64,000 nt of DNA from Narthecium ossifragum (GCA_963920575.1 OY986972.1:575501-639500); one strand, 5' to 3'. Positions 1 to 18,498 are shown, counted from the stretch's first letter. Notes: generated from the letters alone by a model not told the origin. Translations and numbers: made by a program.

Positions 1-2219
1 TAATGACGAAGTTGTCCAGGTACTTCGTATTTTCTTTTAATGTTTTTTTAACTCACAAAACTTCTACATAGAGTGCGCGTCTAACTTTGTTGTGCATGAT
101 TTCATGTTATGGATCTTTTACAGGTCATGCAATTGATTTATCCTTTTTATGCTTGTTCTATAAGTTCCAGGATGACTTACTGCTCTCTCTACATTGTCGG
201 CTTTTTTATGCGGCTTCCGGACATCTATTGCTCGTGTCATTGATTTATGACTTACGAAATATCTTGCTTTAAAACAATGTTTTACCTGCTCAGTGCCATA
301 TATGGCCAGATTGATCCACGACCATAGTTAATTTCAGAAATGAGAAACGGTGCTCCTTGCTATTATTGGCTATGTAGGTGCCTTTTGCCAAGAAGGAATG
401 GGAAATATTTCATCTTTTTCATTAAAAGAGACACTAATTTTCTTCAAGAAGGGAGAAAGAAGATGATTTTGATGTACAATTGCATACGGTTTACTTGTGG
501 CATTCAGTTTTCCTTCCAGTTTATGATTTCCCCGTGTCTTGTTACATAATAGCAATAAATATCTTGAGAAGTAAAACGGGACTGCCATGGACCTTGTGTC
601 TTTCATTGTCGTAAGAGTCTCACTGATAGAATAATTATCTGTTTTACCCTTTTTTGGAGGTAAATGCTTTTGTGGAAGGGCTATGGTAGCTTATGTATGT
701 GTTTTTATTGTAGGTCACTGGAAGTTTCCAGTCTGTCCAGGATGCTCTTCTGCATATTACAGGAAGGATCCGGGAAACTATTTTTCCATTGTCACATTAT
801 CCAAGTGTTGGCATGAGTTCTTACATGCCTGCAACACCTGAGATCCCCTCGCCCTCTCTTAGATCAAGAAATGAGCCAACCTCTCCTGCTGGCTACCATG
901 CAATGGGGCTATCCCAGGGTTCTGATCATAGCCCTGGTGCCTTGCATGGCGTACAACGACGTCCTTTTCCCCCGCATGGTGTGGATCAACTTGGTCCTTT
1001 GGGGTCTGACCGAGCACTGTTTTCTTATAGTGGTGAAACTGCAGGGTTTCACCAACCATTTGATCGTCCTTCCTCACCAAGATCATGGGCTTCACAGGTA
1101 GGCTAATTGGTAGCTATAAAGTGTAACGCACTTGTGGTAGTTTTGGACTATGCTTTGGATTTGATTTTGATGCTATACGACTTCCTATGTATGTCATGTA
1201 GATGGCAGATGAAATTAGCTGTTAATATGAGATCTTGTTTTTCTATGACACATATCATGTGTCATGCAAGAACATGAATTTGGAAGTTTGTAAATGATAT
1301 AATCTAGAGCATGCCAAGTTTCTCCGAGGGCTAGTGATCCAAATTTAGAGATACCAGCACTCTGATACATTCAGTTTACATTTGTCATGTAGAAGCTCAT
1401 TAATTTCTCTTTTTTTATAGCACAAAGTCGATGTCTATACTGGTTTGTTGACTCGGCATTGGAGTGATAATATGCAACAATTGGGGTATAAAAGCTAAAA
1501 AGATCATCTTTTGAATTATCGTTAAACATTGAAAACCTGTGTAGAGCATATATAGAAGCAATAAAGTTGGGACCATAGGTTATTTGCAAAACTATCTTGC
1601 GGTCATGTATAAAAGTTCTTCGCCTTTGTAAACATGTTAAAACATTCATTTTCTGCAGAGTACAAGCAGTGGCACTCCCAGAGGAATTCCAGACACAGGA
1701 AATTTTGGTAGTGCAGTAGGAAGGTAGAGTTTGTTTTTAACTTCGGCTCTTTATCTATGAATCTGGCAATTTGACCGTTTTAATGTATTTGTTGCACAGT
1801 GGAAGTTTGAAAGCTTTCCCCCTAAACACAACGATCAATGTTGTAGTTCCTAAGCAACTATTGCAATTTGTTTATGGTGAAGATGGCAGTAACCTCGCTG
1901 ATATCATAGAGGTATCTCAGAATCTGTCCTTAATTTCCCATGTTCTTGGACAAATTTATTTCTAATGTTTTTTATACTTGTCTGTTTTGGTAGCTAGTCT
2001 CTATTGGGGTTCTGATTTCTCGGAGCTCTCGAATGATAGCATGTCTAAAACAATGGCTTGTTCAATTTTTAGGTATCAGGTGCCAAAGTCACAATTCAAG
2101 ATCCCAACTCCGGGGCGACCGAAGGAGCGGTTATCATATCTGGAACACCTCATCAGACTCGAACTGCCCAAGCCCTTCTTCATGCCTTCATCCAATGTGG
2201 AAAAACATCATCCCAATAA
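1..2219 (+). CDS. KH-domain RNA-binding protein, 3' part (5' end outside window)
   Basis: Coding exons read 1-19, 714-1097, 1659-1723, 1800-1911 and 2073-2219 (stop TAA 2217-2219). All junctions are GT-AG and phases agree. The first exon piece gives NDEVVQ and continues into VTGSFQSVQDALLHITGR, the end of a KH domain. A low-complexity Pro/Ser/Gly-rich linker of about 120 residues follows. The last two exons then encode another KH domain: a lead-in NVVVPKQLLQFVYGEDGSNL with the G-x-x-G position as GEDG, then GAKVTIQDP and a C-terminal helix ending KTSSQ. Plant multi-KH proteins of the HEN4/PCBP-like group end this way and bind single-stranded RNA in the nucleus. Those family facts are known; the exact orthologue is not resolved. 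The upstream exons are missing only because the window starts inside the gene. A possible 3'UTR intron spans about 2222-2319. Confidence 0.85.
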
Positions 2220-2490
2220 TAGTATGCGACTTCTTCCATTGGAAGCACTTTCTCCTCTTATATAAAATTCTCCATCTTAACTGTTAAATCTCTATTTCAT
2301 TCTTTTCATGTCTTTGCAGGTTTTCCACGGATTTAAGTCAAACTCTCCCTCTATATCAATACTGATGTTAGAATATCAGGTTACAAAAATCAGCCAAAGG
2401 TGCAAAATTTGATTGTTCCGGCTTGAAGAAATAAGAGAGTCCCAAGGATGTAAAATATACTGGAAAATCATGTACTTTTCATCTTGCATC

Positions 2491-2590
2491 AGAATGGAAG
2501 CAGGAATTGAAATGGAAGCAGGAATTGAAATGGATGTTTCAGTGTTTTTTTGACAGAATGGAAGCAGGAATTGAAATGGATTGTACATTG
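2491..2590 (+). repeat. short direct repeats in the KH gene 3'UTR
   Basis: A unit of about 22 bases, reading AATGGAAGCAGGAATTGAAA, occurs three times, twice in tandem and once about 40 bases later. It lies downstream of the KH stop codon, so it is probably 3'UTR or just past it. No coding potential is seen. The rest of 2220-2800 is AT-rich with no gene. Confidence 0.7.
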
Positions 2591-2819
2591 TTATGAAAAA
2601 TATCAATAATCCTATGTGGTTCCATTTCTTTCTGAATTCTAAGCCTTGTATTTTTGTGTCTATAATTATATCAGGTCAGCCATGATATTTTTATCTCTCT
2701 TGGAACAGAATTAAGTTGATCTGCTGCTCAAAACAGTAACCCAGTTGGGCTTTTTCGTAATTTTATGGAGAATAGTGTATGATGCTCCCGTGCTCCGCGG
2801 TACATTGTTACGTCCTTTC

Positions 2820-3166
2820 ATGATATCGATCGGGTGGCATTACTCTGACGTCAACAAGACCCCCGTGTCTGACTCCCCTTCCTCTCTCTCTCTCTCTCTC
2901 TCTCTCTCGTGTCGTGGATCCAGATCTCGAGAAACATAGGGTTAGGGTTTCCTTTTTCGTCCCCAAATTGATCCCGGATTCAATCGATTCCTTCCTAAAT
3001 TCCTCGATCCAATGCGGATCGCGTGTCGGATTTTTCTGGTTCTTGCCTTCCACCTCGATTGATCCATCCCCGACATCTTATAGTTCGCCTCGAATTTTTC
3101 GTCTCCTTGGTTCGAAGTAGCCATAGATAGGTACCTGCATAGATAGTTAAGAAGAGGCAGGTGGAG
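2820..3166 (+). promoter_or_regulatory. promoter and 5'UTR of the GATA/TIFY gene
   Basis: A palindromic TGACGTCA (bZIP/CRE-like ACGT core) lies at 2846-2853, followed by a (CT)n tract at about 2880-2909. Pyrimidine-rich tracts just upstream of or within the 5'UTR are common in plants. The text AGGGTTAGGGTTTCC near 2938-2952 is telo-box-like. The leader runs to the ATG at 3167. Exact transcription start is not visible. Confidence 0.45.
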
Positions 3167-6100
3167 ATGGGGGAGAACCCTAGCCAAGGCTCGGAGGTGA
3201 AGCCGGGGCCGGAGGGGATCTACGCGGGGCGCCGGGAGGCGGCGTCGCAGATCGAAGCGGCGGACGCAGCCCATGCGGTGCAACACTATAGTCACGAGCA
3301 GGCGCAGCCCCACCACCACCACCTCAATGGGATGGATGAGGACCAGGACGCGGCGGGGGAGAGCGAAGGGGGGATGGAGGGGGACCCCCACGACCCCGCT
3401 AATATCGGGGATCCTCACGGGGTCATCACCACCCACGCCGGCGGGAACCAGCTCACTCTCTCGTTCCAGGGAGAGGTCTACATTTTCGACTCTGTCTCCC
3501 CAGAAAAGGTTTCTTTTTTATGCACAATTCACATAATTTTCTTTATCTTTCTTTGATTTTATTAGTTATGCATTACATTACGAAGGATTAAAATCTTCCA
3601 GTCTTTAGCACCTTGTCTATACTCTTGTTGACGAATTGTCAAATCAAAGTTTTCATGTAATTTTTCTTTGTCCACTTCCGCTTTGTACTAAGAATTCTTT
3701 CCGTTGATACGTTTTCCATAGATAAGTACCCGTTTATATTCAACTTTATGCTGAGGATTATGTGATTGTATGGTTATATGCATTACAAACTTGTTGAGGT
3801 CATTCCTGTTTTTTATCATTATCTCATATTAAAGAGTGAATTGACTCCGTTTATCATATGGCCATTCTGAAGAATCTCAATCGCTGAGCTGGTTGGATTG
3901 TAATCTTGTTATCGTGTCGCATAGGTTCAAGCAGTACTTTTGTTATTAGGAGGGCGGGAAATAAGCACTGGACTGGCTCCTTTCCCATCGGCTTCAAGTC
4001 AGCATGGGAGGGTAATGTTGGCATCTTATTTTGGGCAAAAACAATTTGGGCGGTGTGATGATGGCTGATGTTTTACATTGTTGATTGTTTACAGCGATCG
4101 AATTTCCCACATAGAGTTGCTTCATTGATGAGGTTCCGTGAGAAGAGGAAAGAAAGGAATTTTGATAAGAAGATTCGCTATACAGTTCGGAAGGAAGTTG
4201 CTCTAAGGTAACGAGCATATCCATCCACAATGCTACTTTAATGAACTGAACTGCCACTTTTGGCATTCAAAATACTTCCACTTGCTAGACTGAGAGAAGA
4301 ATTTCCATATATAGAAACAACCAGGGAAAGTTTTGGGCGTCAGACCATAACTGCCGTGTAGATGTGTGAGCAAATTATTTCTAGTTAAATCTAAATTCAA
4401 AGGACATTTGAGTATAGATATATCTTGATGTATAAGATACCCTTGAAAATTACAATGTATTATGCTCATATAGGACCAATAATATTGAATTGATTTATGT
4501 ACTTAACCTTTCTGCTCCCAACCTTTCTGCTCCTGTGTGATTTTAGAATGCAAAGGAACAAGGGGCAGTTTACATCGTCCAAGTCGAAACCCGAAGATGC
4601 ACCATCAGGTGTTACGAGTTGGGATGCCACACAGCATTGGGGTGACATAGAAGGCCGTCCCCAAGCAGCAGCATCGTAAGTTTCCAAAGGTTAAATCACT
4701 TTGGCTTCAAAGCCACTTTGTATTGAATTGCTGCCCCTCCTGTTCTGATAGTACCTTTAAATTTTCAGTTGCCATCACTGTGGCATCAGTGCAAAGTCTA
4801 CTCCAATGATGCGTCGTGGACCTGATGGGCCAAGGACCTTGTGCAATGCTTGTGGACTTATGTGGGCTAACAAGGTATATTCGTTGTACTTGATCTTTGT
4901 TGCACCTATATTTGCTTCATTCACCTGAATTAAAACTGAATGTTGTGCTTGTTTCAGTAACATGTACTTCCCTTCCCTTTTATTCCTCAATAATTTTGAA
5001 GTTCTATTCTCTCCTTGAAGTACATGGAGTTTGAGAACTACCACAAATTTCTTCTGTAACCCATAAACCTGATTCACTTATGTAGGTTTTCGATTATACT
5101 TATTTAGGCTTACGGTTACACATTTTGTAGTATTGCTATCTGATTTGTGCCTAATTTCTTATACCAAGCACAAGGCGTTTTTTTGGTGAGGTCTAAATCC
5201 TTGTTGCCTATTAGTCCTTACATTTAAGGAGATCCATTGAACATTTTGGACAATAGTTTAGTTGTGATTCGAGTGATAAATGTGATGCTAAAGCTTGAAT
5301 GGTGTCAGTAGTTGGTATTCTTCATTGAAAAGAAAAAGGAATGAGCATGTTGTTAGGTCATGACAAGGTGAAGGAGAGGAGTAAATCAATCGATGCATGG
5401 CAACCAGGCATGATTATTAGGATGAAAATAAGGCTGGAGAAATGTGGGACATGATTACAGGACTTGAAAATTATCCAGACACTTGAGCTTGTTGTCACAG
5501 ACTTGGAGTTTGGCTCGAACATCTTGGTACCAAGACCAATGTGAGAAATGAGTGTATTGTATCCAATATAAGCATATTAGCTAGGAATCAAAAGAGAGAA
5601 AAAGCAACAGACTCTATAAGTTTTCAGTTTTAATACAAACCATGCCAAGTCATTCATTAATGGATTTCAAAGTGGGAGTTCCTTGACATATAAATAACAA
5701 GATCAATAGCTCGAAATTGCTGTCAAGCGTCCTGTATAACTGACTTATAGTTGGCACTTGACCTTGGTGTTCTTGAGAAGTTAGCATTCCACCTTTGTTG
5801 TTGGCATGTGTAATCAGCTGTAGGGGTGACTTTGATTCCTCAACTGGGTCAAGCTCCTGTGTCTTGTCAATGTGCTTGGAGGGGTTATCTCATCTCTTTT
5901 AAGTAAGAATGAGCTTTCGAAATTGGAGCAAAACATGTCAGCACGCTAGATTTGGGATTACTGTCCTTCTGACATCATGGGAAGGATCCATACTGTGTTC
6001 TTGTTCTTTGAAATGTCAATTCATACTTGATCGTCTCAATTATAGTCTGGTGTATGATGTATCCGCAATCTGAACCCTGCAGGGAACAATGAGGGATCTT

Positions 6101-6344
6101 TCAAAGAATCCACCTGTACCTATTCAGAGCATTATGGCAGGGCCAAAGGCAGGGGTAAGTTGCTAAAAATTTTCCAAACCTATTCTCTCGACGTGGCTTC
6201 TTTTACTTGCTTGATTGGCATGCCCCATTGGATCATGATCCAATTATTTCTGCTTTCCCTTGAATTTTTGTCCAGGATACAGCTCCCACCACCGAAGCTG
6301 GAAACGAGCAGCCCCCAGCAATCACAGCCAATGGTCACGTCTAA
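3167..6344 (+). CDS. GATA transcription factor with TIFY, CCT and GATA-finger domains (ZIM-like/ZML group)
   Basis: Seven coding exons: 3167-3508, 3925-4011, 4095-4207, 4547-4675, 4769-4874, 6083-6154, 6276-6344 (TAA). They join in phase to 305 residues. The ATG at 3167 is chosen because the reading frame upstream has only a GTG. Domain order: acidic/His-rich N-terminus; TIFY domain about residues 95-131 (core [11 protein letters not shown], then [10 protein letters not shown]); CCT domain about 144-181 (basic, [17 protein letters not shown] type); GATA zinc finger about 225-252 with C-x2-C-x20-C-x2-C (CHHC ... [11 protein letters not shown]). The 20-residue loop is the form typical of the TIFY-bearing plant GATA class. 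These proteins bind DNA in the nucleus; ZML members have been linked to light and excess-light responses. Intron 5 (4875-6082, 1.2 kb) contains nothing recognisable. Confidence 0.95.
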
Positions 6345-7026
6345 TCCCGAGTGATGTCCGTGGTCTCGGCTCTTGGAATCCTGCCTGCGGAGGATGTTGA
6401 TTGTTCTCGGTTGCTCATCCTGGTTGACTTGTCAAGTTCTTGTAATATCCATCAATACATCCATGTATCATATCATGAGAGTTTTTAGATCTTGTTTGTG
6501 TTCGAATCCCTACCTAGTGTCTGCAAATATATGGAAAATTTCACCTGGTACCTATAGTTTGTACTCGATGATCAATCTTTTTTAGCCCCAGAGAGATGGT
6601 TATATGGTTATAATAAGTGGAGATTTAAAGTTTGGAAATCGAAAGATTAAGATCTTAAGAACAAAAAAAAGGAAAAGATAGGGGAAAAAAGGAAGGAAAA
6701 AAAAAGAAGGAAAAAAAAGGAGTTAAAATGTATCACAGGGAAGCTATTTAGCAACCTGAGTAGTCGGTAGTGGTCAACATTACCTGGGTATCGTTGGACT
6801 TTCCTGAGTAATCTGGACCACGTCAGCATTCATAGGTAAAACACGGGAGTGGATCGAATGGAATTATATAGATCACTTGACTGAAAACGCGGCAGGCGAG
6901 GTAGTCGCCGGCTTTTTCCCCGTCCCTCTCCCGCCGTGAGAGTGACGACGTGAATCTGAGGAGGAGATCTGGAGTTGAGTGACTTGGGGATTAGGGTTAG
7001 GGTTCTGGCGGAGGGGAGCGGTGGAG
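6345..7026. other. intergenic: GATA 3'UTR and MNS1 promoter/5'UTR
   Basis: No gene. The stretch begins with the GATA 3'UTR. Positions about 6660-6722 are a purine-only A/G-rich tract. A telo-like GATTAGGGTTAGGGTTC lies just before the MNS1 start (about 6989-7006), probably in its 5'UTR. The mannosidase promoter should lie about 6730-6970. Confidence 0.5.
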
Positions 7027-13744
<6,718 letters not shown>

Positions 13745-14159
13745 GCGCAATTTTTTTTTGACTTCTTAATCTAGTTTTACTACTTTCTATCCCTTTAGAA
13801 GATTTCTTTCTCTTATATCAGCCTTCCTAGTAGTTAAATTTATCTAATTCCAGCCTTGGGCATGGATTTTTTTTTATTTCCAAGGAAATTTTTGCAACTT
13901 TGTATTGATTGTTAGCGGAAGCATAGGGTTATATGACCCTAAATATATATATGGTGTAACGTGAGGATGTCACTTTGCTAGCTTTTTTTTATTTGGAGTT
14001 TGTTGCTATAGTACTATTTGTGATTTTTAAAGTGGGTTTCTCGCGAATATCTTTTTATATTTTAACTACATTGCAAAAGCAACCTCCACTTTATTGGTAT
14101 TTGCATCATGTCCTCTCTCATTGTGGCTTTAATTGTGAAAAGTTTTCTGGTGGTAGTCA
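13745..14159. other. MNS1 3'UTR and AT-rich flank
   Basis: AT-rich sequence with no coding signal. The 3'UTR probably ends within the first 250 bases. Nothing else recognised. Confidence 0.5.
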
Positions 14160-14167
14160 CCAATCAC

Positions 14168-14540
14168 TAGCGGTGGTAAAACGGGTTGACGGGTCGGGTC
14201 GAGATTGATTATCTTGACTCGAAGGCCCGCTTGACTCGAAGGCCCGATTCGAATCCGGGTTGGTTTTTTTTTACCTGAATCTAATCCATTTGACATGTTT
14301 AATAAACAGGTTAGGTTCATAACGGATTGGGTCAATCAAACACATTATTTTAATATTAATTTTCTATTGAAAACATTAATTTATAAGTTAACGGGTCGGG
14401 TCATGGATTACAATCTTCAACCCGAACCCGACCCGGTTATTGACGGGTCGATGATGGGTAAATCCGAATCCAACCCGCACTTGAATATCCCAAACTCATT
14501 AAATTCGAATCGGACCGGATTCATGGGTTACCACCCCCTA
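14168..14540. mobile_element. non-autonomous hAT element (373 bp)
   Basis: The element is flanked by a perfect 8-bp direct repeat CCAATCAC at 14160-14167 and 14541-14548. The left terminus reads TAGCGGTGGTAAAACGGG. The reverse complement of the right end reads TAGGGGGTGGTAACCC, so the terminal inverted repeats are short and imperfect. The subterminal DNA is rich in repeated GACGGGTCGGG motifs and their complements. An 8-bp duplication with short TAG-starting repeats is the hAT hallmark. No transposase is present, so it was mobilised in trans. Confidence 0.85.
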
Positions 14541-14548
14541 CCAATCAC

Positions 14549-15570
14549 CATTAAACCGCACATAGCATGATTATTCTAACTCAGTTGAGATAGAATGACA
14601 ATTGTTCTTGATTGGCCAATTAATTTATTTCGGGTTGAAATGAAAATCATAATACAAAGTAAGACCTTCAATTAGCGCTTTTTTCCTCTTATTTAATAGA
14701 ATATTCTAAAAAGAATCAACTTCATCGGTTTTTTTTAAAAGAAAATATCAACAAGACCGAGAGTGTTTTTGGCAGTATAATCACACAAGGTAAAACAATA
14801 TTTACCAAGACTCCTTTTAAACATATTTGATTATATAAATCCATTTCTCTTTTTTCCCAACCAATGGGAGCTAAAGAAAAAGGATATTATAAACAAAAGC
14901 AAAATAAAAACCATTTTTTTTTACTGGGCAAACACGTGGTAGGACAGTACGGTCGAGTCAGGAACGCCAGCTAAATAGTACCGTCACGTGCGTGGACTAA
15001 CACGTAGCAGTGGTCCCCACCCGCATACGACGGCTGGGATCACCCTGACCACAAAACGGGCTACGTCCAGGGGTGGACCGTGTGGCCCATCTGTCGCTGT
15101 CACGTGACAGGGGAGCAGCGAAGGCAATTTGGCCCCCCCCCCCCACTCCGGGCCTCCCCGACCGGGTGCCCCTTGGCGCGGTTGGTATGGTATGTCTCGG
15201 CCGGTCTGGTGAGCCCGCTTGGGCATTTGGTACGCTGGTTGGGGGTGGTGTCGGTGCTTCAGGGGGGAGATGGCCACGGTGGCGTTTGCTATGAAGGAGG
15301 CTCGTGCGAGAGGCATGCTGAGGTGGTTGGTTATCGAGTCAGACTCACTCGAGACGATGCAAATACTCAACGAATCGGTTTAGCCAAGGACACATGGCTT
15401 AGTGTGTTGGCTATCGAATCGGTTTTGTTTTTATATATTTCAAGATTTTGTAATTGTACGGTGGATAACGTTGCACGCTACTGCCGGAGGTCTCCAACGA
15501 GCCTCATTTGATCTTTTGAGGAGAGGTTGTAAGCCCTGGATTAGGTAACTAACCGTTGTGGTTCAACTCA
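14549..15570. promoter_or_regulatory. intergenic with a cluster of ACGT-core motifs
   Basis: No gene is supported. Several G-box-like sites occur between about 14930 and 15110: CACGTGG, GTCACGTGCG, ACACGTAG and a perfect palindrome GTCACGTGAC at 15099-15108. A run of ten C lies near 15132. Short reading frames here lack homology and cross GC-rich low-complexity DNA. Whether these sites act on the zinc-ribbon gene 1.3 kb downstream is unknown. Confidence 0.35.
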
Positions 15571-15675
15571 ACCTTATATAATAATCTTAGTTATGTCATC
15601 CCTGATGTCTCCCTCCACGACTTAATTAATCGTGATAGTTACCTTGCAAGGTGGCAGGGATCGAGGCCCACCTAG
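15571..15675 (+). mobile_element. possible short Helitron-like copy
   Basis: The right end reads GTTACCTTGCAAGGTGGCAGGG ... CCCACCTAG followed by T, like the 3' ends of the copies at 22083-22273 and 29567-29762. The left end has CCTTATATAATAATC, resembling their TCCTTATATAGCAG start. It is only about 105 bp and the 5' boundary is uncertain. Confidence 0.4.
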
Positions 15676-15794
15676 TATATATAAATAGAATTGCGGATGT
15701 GGGATCTATACGTATAGTATAACTAGTACTCACCTGTGCTCCTGGCACAGTTTTTAGTTATTGTTAATATAATATTTTAACAAATTCCATGTAG

Positions 15795-15910
15795 TTTGTC
15801 TGGTTAGATGGCTGTGTTGACCCGTAGGTGGTCCAGGGTTCGAAGGTTGGTCATAGCTTTTTGTTCACTCCCACAATAAAACATAGCCAATAAAATATAA
15901 AATAAAATAT
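15795..15910 (+). mobile_element. possible SINE (tRNA-derived promoter boxes)
   Basis: TGGTTAGATGGC at 15801-15812 resembles a Pol III A box. GGTTCGAAGG at about 15838-15847 resembles a B box, with roughly 26 bases between them. An A/T-rich tail with AATAAAATATAAAATAAAA follows. The cloverleaf of a functional tRNA is not formed. Boundaries and target duplication were not found. Confidence 0.3.
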
Positions 15911-16418
15911 TATAAGTCTAACTTAGGGTATATAAAATAAATATAAATATAAGAAACTTAGGTTGATATGAATTAATGCATGTTTATATAAAACAAACTT
16001 AGAGAATATATATAAAGAAACTTAGGGAATATGAATTAATGCAGGTTAACCGTTATTGCTCCTTATAAGGTTGATATAAATAATAATATACGGGGGTGCA
16101 TGCACGTGTTATAATTTAAAATCATTTTATATTTTTATTACAAAACAAATTATCCGTGACTTATAAATAAGAACTCAAGACCAAAAGTACCTGTCTTAAA
16201 TTGTAAAATTATAAATTAAATAAATTAAATATCTGAATTTTTCAATATATATGTGCGTATGCAAGCATAACTCTAGTCCCGGCCGTGAGCACACCACCAA
16301 CCAAGCGTCTTCTAGGTTCTCTCTCTCCTGTTCTTGGTAAGAAATATATAGAGAGAAACAGAGAGGAAGAAGGGGGGGAGAGAGGGAGAGAGAGACTGTG
16401 GAGAGGAAGGAGAGAAAG

Positions 16419-16619
16419 ATGTGTTTGTTGTTGGTATGGGGGGAGGAGAAGGTGGTGGGGAGGCAGCAAGCGCCGGGGAGCTGCCCGAACTGCGGCGGCG
16501 CGGTGGTGGCGACGGACGTAGAGACTGCATGGCGGCTCTGCACTCTACCCATCTGCATCAAGACCAAGCGCAAATACTCCTGCTCCCTTTGCTCTCGTCG
16601 CCTCGAGACCTATTTTTAG
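16419..16619 (+). CDS. small plant zinc-ribbon-like protein, 66 aa, intronless
   Basis: The ATG at 16419 opens a 66-residue frame ending TAG at 16617-16619. The frame upstream has only a GTG, so this ATG is preferred. The protein has two CxxC pairs, SCPNCGGAV and YSCSLCSRR, about 25 residues apart, with a conserved-looking DVETAWRLCTLPICIKTKRK between them. This pattern recurs in many plant genomes as an uncharacterised short protein with CPNCGG and CSxCxRRL, sometimes misannotated. Four cysteines suggest one zinc site. A GA-rich leader (16350-16418) and a (CT)n tract (about 16640-16673) bracket the gene. Function is unknown to me. Confidence 0.75.
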   Translation: MCLLLVWGEEKVVGRQQAPGSCPNCGGAVVATDVETAWRLCTLPICIKTKRKYSCSLCSRRLETYF

Positions 16620-16636
16620 CTCCTAATAATTAGACC

Positions 16637-16639
<3 letters not shown>

Positions 16640-16679
<40 letters not shown>

Positions 16680-17213
16680 ACTCTGTCTCTTCTCACTCTT
16701 CTAGAGAGAGAACAGCAGAGGTTTTAATTCTAGCTGCTGGTTGGCTTTCATATTAGTGAATGAATTCTATTCTCAACTAGTATCCTTGACTTTTATATAT
16801 ACTATTGATCTTCATCTCCATAAATCATTACAAAATTACCAAGAACATTCTTCTACTTCTTCTTCTTCCCTAAGATTAGTTTCTTTATGATTATTAACCA
16901 CGCAATTTGTTTGTTTGTTTGTTTGTGTATGCGGCCATGCGGGGTTACTATGATTTGTTACACTACTACTCTGTCACATCTCTATTCATTAATTAAAGAT
17001 ACCCAAGAGGAAAGGACAAACAAATATACATAGTGGTCACCAGTTATGGTACATGAGGAAGCATGTGAATGAAGACATGAAGACATGAGTTGCAGTAATT
17101 AAAACTAGTCTGACACATCTATTTGCTCCTTTTGCTTTCCTCGTTACTTATTTACATGAAGCTTCTTCTTGTTAAGTAATACATAATCCAGGAGTAGAGG
17201 GAAAAAAAACCAC

Positions 17214-17258
<45 letters not shown>

Positions 17259-17654
17259 GCAACCAATCAATGGTCACTTTGTACGTACACTAGCTTACTT
17301 GATTTCCTTCTTCACAAATATTCCACATCATCATCTTTTGATTCCACACAACAAGTAGTGATTGATGTCGATAAATTCCATCGTTATCTAAGTGATTGCT
17401 GCATTGGATCTTGTTAGGAATCAACAATTAATTGCATTAGCTCTCACTTGTCCTTATCGTTTGCAATGGTGCTTTCAAATCCAACTAACATGTGTAGTAA
17501 TTTGTGGCAAGCATCGATCGTAGATGCTTTTCCTCATCCTTTTTATCATATATAGCCATGCATTGTAACAAAGGTAAAAGGTGGGATATTCCTCTCTATT
17601 ATTCTTTTTTATTATTAGGCTTCAAAAAAACATATTTAACATATATATATAGGA
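16640..17654. other. intergenic, microsatellites only
   Basis: (CT)n at about 16640-16673, (TTTG)n near 16908-16924 and (GA)n at about 17216-17256. The first 200 bases are probably the 3'UTR of the small zinc-ribbon gene. No other gene seen. Confidence 0.6.
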
Positions 17655-17844
17655 CTAGTAAGTCCCCTGTCACATGACAGAATAACTACCCTCTCTCCAC
17701 ACCTTCTCTAATAACTCCTCACTAACCTCTCCTCTGTCCCACTAACTCCCCCTCCACATAGGCTCCACGTAGGATAACCCTCTCCACATATGCTCCACAT
17801 AGGACAAAAAAAAGTTAATTTATAACCATATCTCTATATAATGA
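17655..17844 (-). mobile_element. Helitron-like element, copy A (minus orientation, 190 bp)
   Basis: On the minus strand it starts TCATTATATAGAG (host A before it) and ends with CTAG followed by host T. Just before the end is a perfect hairpin CTGTCATGTGACAG. Inside are repeated CTCCACATAGG/CTCCACGTAGG-type words shared with the copies near 22.1, 29.6 and 29.9 kb. TC at the 5' end, a short hairpin followed by CTRR at the 3' end, and A/T target flanks fit Helitrons. No RepHel coding is present. Confidence 0.6.
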
Positions 17845-17931
17845 TGATAAACTATGGATCTTCCAATTAAATTTTCTTCTTATAAGTTTATTGCCTATAT
17901 ACATTCAATATTAGAAATGAGAGGACCTTAG

Positions 17932-18231
17932 TCCGGTTTGGTTCGGGGATAGGGTGGGGATAACCCCTATTTTATCCTCAAACATCATTTTTTTTATCCC
18001 AATCAATCCTTATTTATTTATTCTTATTTTTCAAACAATAACTTTATCTTCACTCATTATCATCATTTTTTCTAACCCAAAATCATTTATCCTCACTTAT
18101 CCCCAAGTAATTATTACTGAATTATCCTCACTTTTTTTAATCTCAAAATTCATTATTCCCATATATCCCTGATTTTTCTATCTATCCTCAGAATCCATCA
18201 TCCTCACTTACCCTCACTTTTTCTGTCCCGG
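17932..18231. repeat. MITE-like AT-rich element with repeated ATCCTCA words
   Basis: It begins GTCCGGTTTGGTTCGGGG and ends near TCTGTCCCGGACAAA, giving a short inverted-repeat look. The interior repeats TTATCCTCA/TATCCCC motifs. A similar block occurs at 34137-34545. Target duplication is not clear, so class is left open. Confidence 0.35.
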
Positions 18232-18394
18232 ACAAAAAGAGAACAGAAGTTCCCGATCTTTGCCTGTTCCAACTTTGCTAGTGTTAGCTAGTCAAAGAAA
18301 TATATCCATGATTCAGATTTCTTCGTATGCATGCATGAGAAAACTTCAAAAAAATTTAATACATGTATGTCAATGATATATATGTGGTGTGACA

Positions 18395-18467
18395 TCACTA
18401 AACGTACTTCCTGGAAGCATTGTAGATCGTTTTACTTCACACAATATACATAGCCGCCTAAACTTTG

Positions 18468-18498
<31 letters not shown>

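Noticed and set aside
2942..3436. 164-codon minus-strand frame opposite GATA exon 1
   Set aside because: Antisense to a well-supported coding exon and its leader; composition effect.
15073..15511. Protein-coding gene in the GC-rich patch
   Set aside because: Overlapping short frames with no motif, crossing a poly-C run; no splice or start support.
15801..15870. tRNA gene
   Set aside because: A and B box-like words are present but acceptor, anticodon and T arms do not pair.
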